Of a stretch of 22,553 nucleotides of DNA, positions 15,577-22,045 are shown piece by piece. The position numbers and the translations under genes were made by a program. The stretch is from Desulforudis sp. GTDB taxonomy: Bacteria; Bacillota; Desulfotomaculia; Desulfotomaculales; Desulforudaceae. The stretch's first letter is position 1. Each line of letters begins with the position of its first letter. The DNA is taken from positions 1-22,553 of the forward strand of contig JACUUW010000009.1 in assembly GCA_014859075.1 (NCBI GenBank), given 5' to 3'. Under the pieces are notes generated by a model, which had not been told where the DNA came from, ran no database searches, and saw nothing but the letters and a program-made list of their open reading frames with translations.

Positions 15577-16053
15577 TTAGCCGGCGCGCTCCTTGGACAA
15601 ATCCTCACGCACTTGCATCAGAAGAACCCCCAAGCGGTTTTCTCCGGATCCGTCCGGACCCGTTCCCCAATAGCTGTCGTGCGGGGAATCGTTGACCAAC
15701 TCCTCGTCGCCCGTAGCCAGGAGCTTTTCTCTGAGCTTGGGATGCTGGGTGAACTTGGCGCGTAGTGCCTTCAGAATTATTTCGTCCTTGACTTCTTCCC
15801 AGTCCGGCCTGATGGGGATGTCGCGCCTTCTCCCTTCAATCGCGGCCATCTTGGCCGTCGGCTGGCATCTGATGTGATACCGGACCGGGATTGTTCTTCC
15901 GCTGCTGTACGTAATCTCCGCCGCTTCGTCGAACTTGTTTGCTTGATAATAATGTTCCACCGTGGGCCAGACATGCCCGTCCAGCTCGATTTTGTAAGGA
16001 GAAACGTTATTCATAAAGCCGTAAGCTTCAAGCGTCCTGCAAAATTTAATCAA
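15577..16053 (-). CDS. NADAR/YbiA family protein (N-glycosidase-like)
   Basis: A 158-residue protein similar to E. coli YbiA and the NADAR family. These cleave N-glycosidic bonds in riboflavin-pathway intermediates or remove ADP-ribose from DNA. Shared features are VWPTVEHYYQANKF (28-41, with E33 and H34), KALRAKFTQHPKLREKLLATG, and SYWGTGPDGSGENRLGVLLM near the end. The N-terminus is unusual: YGFMNNVSPYKIELDG replaces the common GFLSNFYP-like segment. The region around residues 45-75 (ITYSSGRTIPVRYHIRCQP) also differs from what I recall of YbiA. It starts with TTG at 16053; GGGAGG lies seven bases upstream. A perfect hairpin precedes the ribosome site. Confidence 0.85.
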   Translation of the reverse strand: MIKFCRTLEAYGFMNNVSPYKIELDGHVWPTVEHYYQANKFDEAAEITYSSGRTIPVRYHIRCQPTAKMAAIEGRRRDIPIRPDWEEVKDEIILKALRAKFTQHPKLREKLLATGDEELVNDSPHDSYWGTGPDGSGENRLGVLLMQVREDLSKERAG

Positions 16054-16075
16054 CAGATAACCTCCCTAAAGCAGT

Positions 16076-16096
16076 GCCGGAGTCCAATCCTCCGGC
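16076..16096 (-). promoter_or_regulatory. Hairpin in the leader of the NADAR gene
   Basis: GCCGGAG-GATTGGA-CTCCGGC is a perfect 7 bp stem with a 7-base loop on the minus strand. It ends nine bases before the GGGAGG ribosome site. There is no T-run, so it is not a terminator. It may be an RNA regulator site or a protein-binding palindrome. Confidence 0.4.
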
Positions 16097-16247
16097 CAAC
16101 TCTCACATTTATTCGACCCCGCCCGTTTGATTTCCTTCCGTCCGCGGACAGTCCTACTCCTCGGTAGCTACCAGAAATATGGCCGGTCACCGCTTGGAAT
16201 ATACTACCGGCATGAGTCGCCTGACGTTTAGATAACGGTTTGTCTGT

Positions 16248-17864
16248 CTATGCCTTCAGGGTCGCCAAGACATCCTGCAGCTCTTGGGCGGCCGTATCCA
16301 GGGTGGTGGCCGCTTCTTCGATTTGCCCCACCAGGTCGCTATGCTCATCCGAAAGCCTGCCGACCATCTGAACGTTCTCCCTGACCTGCCCAATCAGGTC
16401 TCTCACTTCCCGAAAATGTCCGGACAGCAACTCCACCGACGAAACTATTCCCGGGAGGGCGCCGGCGACTTCCCGGGACAGGACGTGGCTCTCCGTGATC
16501 AGTCCGCACTCCTCGTCGAAAGCGCTCGCGGTGTCCTCGGCGAACACCCGGATATCTTCAACCAGGCCCGCAATCTCGGCGGCCGCGGCCTGGGTGTGCT
16601 GCGACCGTCTATCCATCTCGGTGGCCAGTGCTAAAAGGGGTTCGGGAGCAAACGTCTGACCGCCGTCCTTTTTCGGTGTTCCGTGCGGATCGTACAGATA
16701 ACCCGACTCTCGGGCCACCTCCCGCGCCAGGTTTCCGGCCTGTGCCGCCAGGTCGGTGCTGAAGCGCACCACTTCGCCGATGTCCTTAAGACGGGAAATC
16801 AACCCTTTAACGGCCTTGCTCGCCCGTTCGGCCACCATATTGCTGACATCCATCTGCTTGCGCATTCTTCGTGCCGATTCTTCGACCGCGGCGGCCCGCA
16901 CCGCCGCCCCCTTGACGCTTTCCTCGATCGCCGCGGCGCTCTGAATGATGCCGGTGATCCGGTCGGAGATTTCCTTGATCGCCTTGTTCGCGGACGCGGT
17001 GGCATCCGTGGCCTCCCGGGCGTTCTGGGTCAGGTCGGCCGAATACCTGCTCACCTGGTTGGCCGCCAACCGCACCCTTTCGGTGACAAGGCGAAACTGT
17101 TCGGACATTCGGGCTAGCGAGCGCGCCAGCCTGCCCACCTCGTCCCGGGAAACAACCCCAATTTCCCTAATCGAAAGGTCACCCGTGGTGAGCAGCCGGG
17201 TCTCCTCCTCCAATATCCGTAGCGGTTCCGAAATGGTGCGGGAGATGTAAAAAGCCGCGCCCACACCCAGAACCAGGGCCCCGGCGAGCATTACGGCGGT
17301 AACGGCGGTGAGTGACTCCACCCATCGCGCGCTTGCGGCCACGGTACGGTCTAGAATGGCCTGCTGGTAGGCGATGAAGTCTTCCCCCTGGGTGATCACC
17401 CCACGGACGGTACCGCGTTGTGCCACTGTCAACTGACGGATCTGCGCCATCTTTTCCTGCTCGGTCAGCAGTTCATTCTCCCGGATCGCCAGTTGCGACA
17501 CGGCATAATCGGTCTCGAAACTCCGAAGTGACCGGGCCAGCGGGACAAACACGGCCCGTTCTTCCTCCGTGGAGATCTTCGTCTCCAACTCGTGGAGAAT
17601 GTCGTTCCTCCGCTGGGCCTGCTTCAGGTATTCGTCCTTCCATTCGGGCAATCCGGTAAGAAAATAAGTCCGCAACATGAGCGCCTCGTACTCAAAAGCA
17701 AGCAGTAACTTCTGAGTTTCGTTGACCAAGTAAACATGGTGGTCGACTACGTTTGCATACGAGTCTTTCATGCGGTGCATGTTCTGCAAGGCAAACAGAC
17801 CGATAACCACACAGACCACAAACACAAGCAGATAGCCGGCAAGGATTCTCTGTCTGATGGTCAT
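16248..17864 (-). CDS. Chemoreceptor-like membrane protein with a degenerate signalling tip
   Basis: A 538-residue protein. TM1 spans residues 8-28, then comes an extracytoplasmic helical sensor of about 165 residues (four-helix-bundle or CHASE3 type). TM2 (AVMLAGALVLGVGAAFYI) is followed by a HAMP domain (EPLRILEEETRLLTTGDLSI) and a long cytoplasmic coiled coil. True chemoreceptors carry a conserved hairpin tip (core 'NLLALNAAIEAARAGE'). Here that place reads AAQAGNLAREVARESGYLYD plus a short PHGTPKKDGG insert, so CheA/CheW binding is doubtful. The ATG at 17864 was chosen because the longer frame starts only about 11 bases from the predicted transcription start and has no ribosome site, while GAGAGGAAG precedes the ATG. 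No che genes are in the window. Confidence 0.82.
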   Translation of the reverse strand: MTIRQRILAGYLLVFVVCVVIGLFALQNMHRMKDSYANVVDHHVYLVNETQKLLLAFEYEALMLRTYFLTGLPEWKDEYLKQAQRRNDILHELETKISTEEERAVFVPLARSLRSFETDYAVSQLAIRENELLTEQEKMAQIRQLTVAQRGTVRGVITQGEDFIAYQQAILDRTVAASARWVESLTAVTAVMLAGALVLGVGAAFYISRTISEPLRILEEETRLLTTGDLSIREIGVVSRDEVGRLARSLARMSEQFRLVTERVRLAANQVSRYSADLTQNAREATDATASANKAIKEISDRITGIIQSAAAIEESVKGAAVRAAAVEESARRMRKQMDVSNMVAERASKAVKGLISRLKDIGEVVRFSTDLAAQAGNLAREVARESGYLYDPHGTPKKDGGQTFAPEPLLALATEMDRRSQHTQAAAAEIAGLVEDIRVFAEDTASAFDEECGLITESHVLSREVAGALPGIVSSVELLSGHFREVRDLIGQVRENVQMVGRLSDEHSDLVGQIEEAATTLDTAAQELQDVLATLKA

Positions 17865-17953
17865 CAGCGACACTTCCTCTCGACAAATGTACAAGGACGC
17901 GGTTCCGGAGCAGGGCGGAAATGTGAAGGTGTTCACTAATTAATCTTTCAACA

Positions 17954-17962
17954 ATTATACCA
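17954..17962 (-). promoter_or_regulatory. Extended -10 promoter of the chemoreceptor-like gene
   Basis: TGGTATAAT (17962-17954, minus strand) is a perfect extended -10 with only a weak -35. Transcription would start near 17947, leaving a leader of about 80 bases before the ATG at 17864. Confidence 0.6.
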
Positions 17963-18038
17963 TACTATCAGAGGTTTTTGCAGTTTTGTGCCGTGACCCA
18001 ATTTGCGGGATTTGAAATGGGGTGACTTTGTGTTAGGG

Positions 18039-18044
18039 TATAAT
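18039..18044 (+). promoter_or_regulatory. -10 element of the small heat-shock gene
   Basis: TATAAT at 18039-18044 lies just before AAGGAG and the ATG at 18069. A TTGAAA 21 bases upstream is too far for a standard -35. No CIRCE inverted repeat was seen. Confidence 0.5.
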
Positions 18045-18068
18045 AAAGTTCCAAGGAGTTGGAAGTGT

Positions 18069-18482
18069 ATGCGAAGGTTTGAGTTCTCAGGCAAGGACAA
18101 TCCGTTCGGTGAATTCGTCCGGTTCCTGGAAGACGTCGCCGACCGGGGACGTAACATCCTGTTGGGCCCGGCCATTGATGTCTACGAAACAGATGACGAC
18201 GTGACGGTCGAAGTCGACCTACCCGGATGGCAGAAGGATAACCTGTCCCTGGAGATCGTGGACAATATTCTGTACATCACCGGATTTCGGGAGGCCGCCG
18301 GGACCGCCGAAAAGCGGAATTATCACCGCCGGGAAAGACGTCTCGATCGAATTGAAGAGGCCGTCCGCCTGCCCTGCGACGTGCCCGCCGACGGTATCCG
18401 GGCCGCGTTGAACAACGGCGTGCTTAAGGTATCCCTCGCCAAGTCCGCACCCCGTCAGGGCCAAAAAATCAACATCGAATGA
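18069..18482 (+). CDS. Small heat-shock protein (Hsp20/alpha-crystallin family)
   Basis: A 137-residue ATP-independent chaperone that holds unfolding proteins. The alpha-crystallin domain starts at PAIDVYETDDDVTVEVDLPG (34-53). It continues through ILYITGF and ends with the conserved A-x-x-x-N-G-V-L motif (AALNNGVLKVSL, 112-123). The flexible N-terminus is short. The usual I-x-I tail motif appears as INIE at the very end. The ATG at 18069 follows AAGGAG by ten or eleven bases. An in-frame start at 18003 lies upstream of the promoter -10 and was rejected. The gene is divergent from the chemoreceptor-like gene. Confidence 0.92.
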   Translation: MRRFEFSGKDNPFGEFVRFLEDVADRGRNILLGPAIDVYETDDDVTVEVDLPGWQKDNLSLEIVDNILYITGFREAAGTAEKRNYHRRERRLDRIEEAVRLPCDVPADGIRAALNNGVLKVSLAKSAPRQGQKINIE

Positions 18483-18559
18483 GTAACTGTCGCGGGCAAA
18501 TACGCTGACAGCGGCTACGTCGGTTAGGAACCATTCTTGTGAGGAGATGAGAGTGACCC

Positions 18560-18724
18560 GTGGAAATGCTGATCTTGGTGGCGCTCTTGGCCGTGGCCGT
18601 TCACCAGTTTTGGACGGGACATAAAAAAGATAAAGCGGGTGACGTGAAGGCCGGACGGATGCACATGTTTCTGTCCATCGTCCTTATTATTGCCGGAATA
18701 TGGTTCCTCACCGCCGTCGGATAA
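18560..18724 (+). CDS. Tiny two-helix membrane protein of unknown function
   Basis: A 54-residue frame starting at GTG 18560: MEMLILVALLAVAVHQF, a charged turn (GHKKDKAGDVKAGR), then MFLSIVLIIAGIWFLTAV and a TAA stop. Two hydrophobic segments joined by a basic loop suggest a hairpin membrane protein with the loop in the cytoplasm. GAGGAG lies 13 bases upstream, rather far; an ATG at 18566 is even farther. It follows the heat-shock gene by 77 bases in the same direction, so it may share its transcript. I know of no named family. Confidence 0.5.
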   Translation: MEMLILVALLAVAVHQFWTGHKKDKAGDVKAGRMHMFLSIVLIIAGIWFLTAVG

Positions 18725-18837
18725 AACTTGGTATGCTGACCGCTGGGGCAAGCAATCATTCCTAGCCAGCCTGTACCCCGGTATCACGCTCGGCCACATC
18801 GTCCCATCCCCCGGCGTTCCCAAAGGGGGCGTGAAGC

Positions 18838-19992
18838 GTGACTATCGCGGCTTTGAACTATATGGCCGGTTTCAAATGCCTCGCCTCGGCTTGCGCCGAC
18901 AACTGCTGTCGCTACTGGAGCATACCCGTCGACGACCGATTCCACGACCGTTTCAGTCAACGTTGCCTGGAGGCGCAAACCTATCACCGGCATTTCCCGG
19001 CCCGCTTCAAACAGGGCCGGGGTTTTAGGGCCGTCCTGCCGCTGGACGATGATGGGAAGTGTGTCTTTCTGCGTCCGGACGGCCTTTGTGACATTCATTG
19101 CACCTATGGGGAACATTGTCTCCCGGATGCTTGTGCCCTTTATCCAAGGATTACGACCAGGATGAACGACCGCCTGGAATGTGCCGCCTCTTTCTCTTGT
19201 CCCGAAATGGGACAAAGGGCACTGTTTCTGAACTCCGGCCTTCAGCTGGACGAAAATCGTGTCCACCTCCCCCGGTTGAAAGCCATGGTTTCGATAGATC
19301 TGGAAAATCCGGAGATCTATCAGCAGCTTCGCCGTTGCTGCCTCGAGATACTCCAGGCCCGCCGACTGGCCGTAGAAAACCGCATGGTCTTGCTGGGGGA
19401 GTTGATCTCCGAACTGGGCGACGGATTGCCCGACCAGCCCCACCGTCTTGGCCTGATCTGTACCGCCTTTACCCGCACGGCCCGTGCCGGCAAGTGGCAT
19501 CCCCCGGGACGGCCGGTCCCCGAACTCCACCTCGCGACGGCAAAAGCGCTGCTCAGCTTACGGTTCGGTTTTGTGCTGGATTGCCCGGACAGCCACAGTC
19601 TCTTGTCCCGTTCGACGGCCGGGGCCGCGGGTACCGGCCGGGGCACGGTTGATCGCTACCTTGACACCTACCGTCGGAAACTTGCTCCCGGGCTGACGCG
19701 CCTGGGACCGGTACTGGAGAACTTCTTGGTGAACTCGGTTTTTAAGGACCGTTTCCTCTTGCCCGGACAACCGTACCGTGACCAGTTCATCGACCTGGTA
19801 ATCCGGTTTGTGCTGATCAGATTTCTCCTGGTCCAGGTGGCGGCTGCCCGGGAACTCAGCCCGGGGAGCGTGACCGCGGCGGTCATGATCTTCTCCCGGT
19901 CCCTCGACCACCATGGCGCCTACTTCCAGCGGGCCCGCCAGCACCTGCAAACCCAATCCACCGACACTCTGCCCCTGATTTTACGGATTTAG
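18838..19992 (+). CDS. FliB-like flagellin lysine N-methylase family protein
   Basis: A 384-residue cysteine-rich protein. The N-terminal region has YMAGFKC, then ACADNCCRYWSIPVD, followed by CVFLRPDGLCDIHCTYGEHC and CALYPR. Cysteines 14, 19, 23, 24, 75, 84, 88, 94, 99, 115 and 121 include the pattern typical of FliB, which methylates surface lysines of flagellin in Salmonella and is thought to carry an iron-sulfur cluster. The C-terminal half is helical and poorly conserved. It starts with GTG at 18838, preceded by AAAGGGGG. No flagellar genes are in the window, so another protein may be the target. FliB homologues away from flagellin are common in Bacillota. The gene stands alone. Confidence 0.85.
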   Translation: MTIAALNYMAGFKCLASACADNCCRYWSIPVDDRFHDRFSQRCLEAQTYHRHFPARFKQGRGFRAVLPLDDDGKCVFLRPDGLCDIHCTYGEHCLPDACALYPRITTRMNDRLECAASFSCPEMGQRALFLNSGLQLDENRVHLPRLKAMVSIDLENPEIYQQLRRCCLEILQARRLAVENRMVLLGELISELGDGLPDQPHRLGLICTAFTRTARAGKWHPPGRPVPELHLATAKALLSLRFGFVLDCPDSHSLLSRSTAGAAGTGRGTVDRYLDTYRRKLAPGLTRLGPVLENFLVNSVFKDRFLLPGQPYRDQFIDLVIRFVLIRFLLVQVAAARELSPGSVTAAVMIFSRSLDHHGAYFQRARQHLQTQSTDTLPLILRI

Positions 19993-20057
19993 ACTACTCG
20001 GCCCTTGCCCGCCCGGTACGGTTAGTAGTAGAATCAGCTAAAGGAGGTCGTTGACAG

Positions 20058-20237
20058 GTGGCACGCAAGAAGAAGTTGACCGTTAGCAAAGCCAGAAGTG
20101 CCTTGTACAACACGGCCCGTATCCTGGGCGATATCCAAGCCGCTTCCAGTGGCAGCGGTACCAAAGTCGCCCGCCGGATTGGACGCCGTACGACCGGGAA
20201 GGCTACAGGACGTTTGTTAGGCCGGATTTTCAAATAG
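20058..20237 (+). CDS. Small highly basic protein of unknown function (59 residues)
   Basis: A strong AAAGGAGG (20040-20047) precedes GTG at 20058 by ten bases. The product (start VARKKKLTVSKARSALYN, end ATGRLLGRIFK) has about 16 Lys/Arg residues and only one acidic residue. It has a central glycine/serine-rich linker (SSGSGTK). Short basic proteins with 'ARxLGDxxA' and 'RRxGRxxxGRxxGRxF' patterns occur as uncharacterised proteins in several bacteria. Nucleic-acid or ribosome binding is a reasonable guess but unproven. It is followed after 14 bases by a small frame broken by TGA. Confidence 0.7.
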   Translation: MARKKKLTVSKARSALYNTARILGDIQAASSGSGTKVARRIGRRTTGKATGRLLGRIFK

Positions 20238-20251
20238 TGGGGGTTTCCAGG

Positions 20252-20482
20252 ATGAGCACTTACGGTCTGCTCTATGACCCCTCAACCGGGCGAGTGCTCT
20301 CCTCGCCCATTTCTTACCAGCCGTACCTGTTGAAGGAGTCCAGCTGACTGGCCAAGAAGTGGATGGCCCTGGGCTGGGCCTACTATCCGGTCACCGACTC
20401 ACTTCAGGACGCCCTTGAACAGCTGCTCATCCGTGTGGGTAACGAATGGTACATGCCTGGGTATCCGTGGGCGTATGAATAG
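20252..20482 (+). pseudogene. Small gene interrupted by an in-frame TGA
   Basis: From ATG 20252 the frame reads MSTYGLLYDPSTGRVLSSPI and on to LLKESS, then TGA at 20345-20347. It continues in the same frame as LAKKWMALGWAYYPVTDSLQ and on to PGYPWAYE, with TAG at 20480-20482. Both halves look like one globular protein of about 76 residues rich in Tyr and Trp. The simplest reading is a CGA- or TGG-to-TGA nonsense mutation. Selenocysteine or read-through is possible but less likely. It sits 14 bases after the small basic gene, so the two may form an operon. Family not recognised. Confidence 0.5.
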
Positions 20483-20521
20483 GCGCACCGGTGTCCGGCC
20501 CCAAGCTTCCATGGGCCTCAC

Positions 20522-21460
20522 TCAGGTCACCGCCGCTTCTTCCAGCCGCAAGAACCGGCGTTCGGCATCCATTGTAGCCTGTACCCCGAGGGGCAGTGTG
20601 GCCTTATGTCTGCCGTGCCCGATCGCCAGACCATAGAAACAGGGGATGCCCAGGTCCCCCAGACGATCCCTGAGAACCTGCAAAACGGTGAAAGAGGGCC
20701 CAGGCAGGTTATCACCGCAGTCCTTACATTCGCCGAAAATCACCCCGGCAGCACCCGCCAACTTACCGGCCAGCCGCAGTTGGCTGAGCATCCGGTCCAG
20801 CCGGTAGGCGCTCTCCCCGACTTCCTCCAGAATCAGAATACGGCCCTTTGTTTCAATTTCAAATGACGTGCCCAAGAGCGCGGTAATCATGGTCAGGTTG
20901 CCGCCGATCAACTCTCCCTGGGCTGTCCCCGGCGTGATCGTGACCACCTCGGGTCCGTCCGGCGGGTTTGTGATTTCGTCGCCTCCGGTGGCCTTCCCTA
21001 TTACCCGCAAGAGCCTGTCGCGCGTAAACGCGGTCGGGCCCCCGCCGAAGTCTGTGGCGATCATGGGACCGTGGAAGGTGACGAGCCCACAGCGTCTGCC
21101 AATGGCGAGGTGCAGTGCGGTGATGTCGCTGAAGCCAACAAGGATTTTTGGATTGCTGCGGATAAGGTCATAATCCAGGTGGGACAACAGGCGCAGGCTG
21201 CCGTAGCCGCCCCTGAGACAGAAAACGGCCCGCACCTCGGGCCGGGCGAACATCTCGGTCAGGTCTTCAATCCTGTGGGTGTCGGAGCCGGCCAGGTAGC
21301 CTTGTTTTCTCAGGACGTGTCTTCCGGGAAGGGTTCTGTAACCCAGTTTGTTCAGAGTCTGGATACCCCTGGAGAGGATTTCGGGATCACCCAGGGGCCC
21401 GGCCGGGGCGACAATCCCCACGAGGTCGTTTTGTTTCAGAACCGGTGCCTTGATCTTCAT
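20522..21460 (-). CDS. LD-carboxypeptidase (peptidase family S66, muramoyltetrapeptide carboxypeptidase)
   Basis: A 312-residue cytosolic serine peptidase that removes the terminal D-alanine from tetrapeptides during cell-wall recycling. The nucleophile is S111 in LVGFSDITALH. The glutamate is in LEEVGESAYRLDRML (E212 or E213), and the histidine is in GHGRHKATLPLG (H282). IVAPAGP at the start and FCLRGGYGSLRLL are also family hallmarks. The ATG at 21460 was chosen because the family sequence starts there; a longer frame to 21517 adds an unlike N-terminus. The ribosome site is weak. Some S66 members act on microcin-like peptides (MccF), which is an alternative role. It appears monocistronic. 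Confidence 0.9.
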   Translation of the reverse strand: MKIKAPVLKQNDLVGIVAPAGPLGDPEILSRGIQTLNKLGYRTLPGRHVLRKQGYLAGSDTHRIEDLTEMFARPEVRAVFCLRGGYGSLRLLSHLDYDLIRSNPKILVGFSDITALHLAIGRRCGLVTFHGPMIATDFGGGPTAFTRDRLLRVIGKATGGDEITNPPDGPEVVTITPGTAQGELIGGNLTMITALLGTSFEIETKGRILILEEVGESAYRLDRMLSQLRLAGKLAGAAGVIFGECKDCGDNLPGPSFTVLQVLRDRLGDLGIPCFYGLAIGHGRHKATLPLGVQATMDAERRFLRLEEAAVT

Positions 21461-21554
21461 ATAGACCACATCCCAACGGCGACTATCTTGTTTACATTCT
21501 ATATTACAAATCCGCAATCGGTCCCATAACGGTCAAAATCCCCCCAGGAGTTTA

Positions 21555-21584
21555 GCCCTCCCGTTTCGAAAAGCACAGGAGGGC
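21555..21584. repeat. Inverted repeat, 7 bp arms
   Basis: GCCCTCC (21555-21561) and GGAGGGC (21578-21584) are perfect arms around a 16-base loop, between the LD-carboxypeptidase gene and a possible small membrane-protein gene. No T-run follows on either strand, so it is not a typical terminator. Confidence 0.4.
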
Positions 21585-21629
21585 GACCCCGGGGAAAGTC
21601 CATAAAACAACAGGAATTAGGGATGCAGG

Positions 21630-21851
21630 GTGACAGCGGTGCTGCTTGGCTTGCTCTTTGTTTTCATCGTCGTGTTTCAGCTCTGGTTTCAAGCCAGGAT
21701 CATCGAGTCCCGGCGCGGGCGCTGGGGACGAGACCGGGAACTCACTCGTCCGGAACGGTTCGGCTGCTTTAATGTGCTGATCAGCTTGCTGATTGGTGGG
21801 GACGGGCGCCGCCCTGTGTGGTGGGCGCTGGTCGGCTCCCGCTTCTCCTAG
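21630..21851 (+). CDS. Possible small single-pass membrane protein
   Basis: A 73-residue frame starting at GTG 21630 just after AGGGATGCAGG. The N-terminal segment MTAVLLGLLFVFIVVFQLWF is a convincing membrane helix or signal anchor, followed by a basic stretch (ESRRGRWGRDRE) and a second moderately hydrophobic part (FNVLISLLIGG). Family not recognised. Against it: the region is GC-rich, so open frames occur by chance on both strands. A longer overlapping plus-strand frame exists, and the C-terminus looks poor. A frameshifted longer gene is also possible. Confidence 0.4.
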   Translation: MTAVLLGLLFVFIVVFQLWFQARIIESRRGRWGRDRELTRPERFGCFNVLISLLIGGDGRRPVWWALVGSRFS

Positions 21852-21892
21852 GGCGAGTGTTGCAATACTCTCCAGCCGCTTTCGAAGAGCAC

Positions 21893-21911
21893 TTGCCGGT
21901 GCCACCGGCAA
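21893..21911. repeat. 19-base near-perfect palindrome
   Basis: TTGCCGGTG and CACCGGCAA flank a single C. A second perfect palindrome CACCGGCCGGTG lies at 21992-22003. Both share the CACCGG/CCGGTG word and lie in the 194-base gap before the partial DUF5677-like gene's stop. Confidence 0.45.
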
Positions 21912-22045
21912 CGCCGACAGAAGCACGGGAGGCCGCGAAAAACAAGCATGGCGCGGAAGGCGAAGCCGGACGGCGGCGGAGCGTACGTGAGCACCGGCCG
22001 GTGAGCCTGACAAAGCCCGGCGCAGGCGCCGTTTTGGAGCAGTCT

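Noticed and set aside
17865..17936. 24-residue N-terminal extension of the chemoreceptor-like protein
   Set aside because: It would start about 11 bases after the predicted transcription start and has no ribosome site; the membrane helix starts properly after ATG 17864.
21552..22013. 153-codon minus-strand frame
   Set aside because: Ala/Pro/Arg-rich antisense type composition and no ribosome site; it overlaps palindromes and a more protein-like plus-strand frame.
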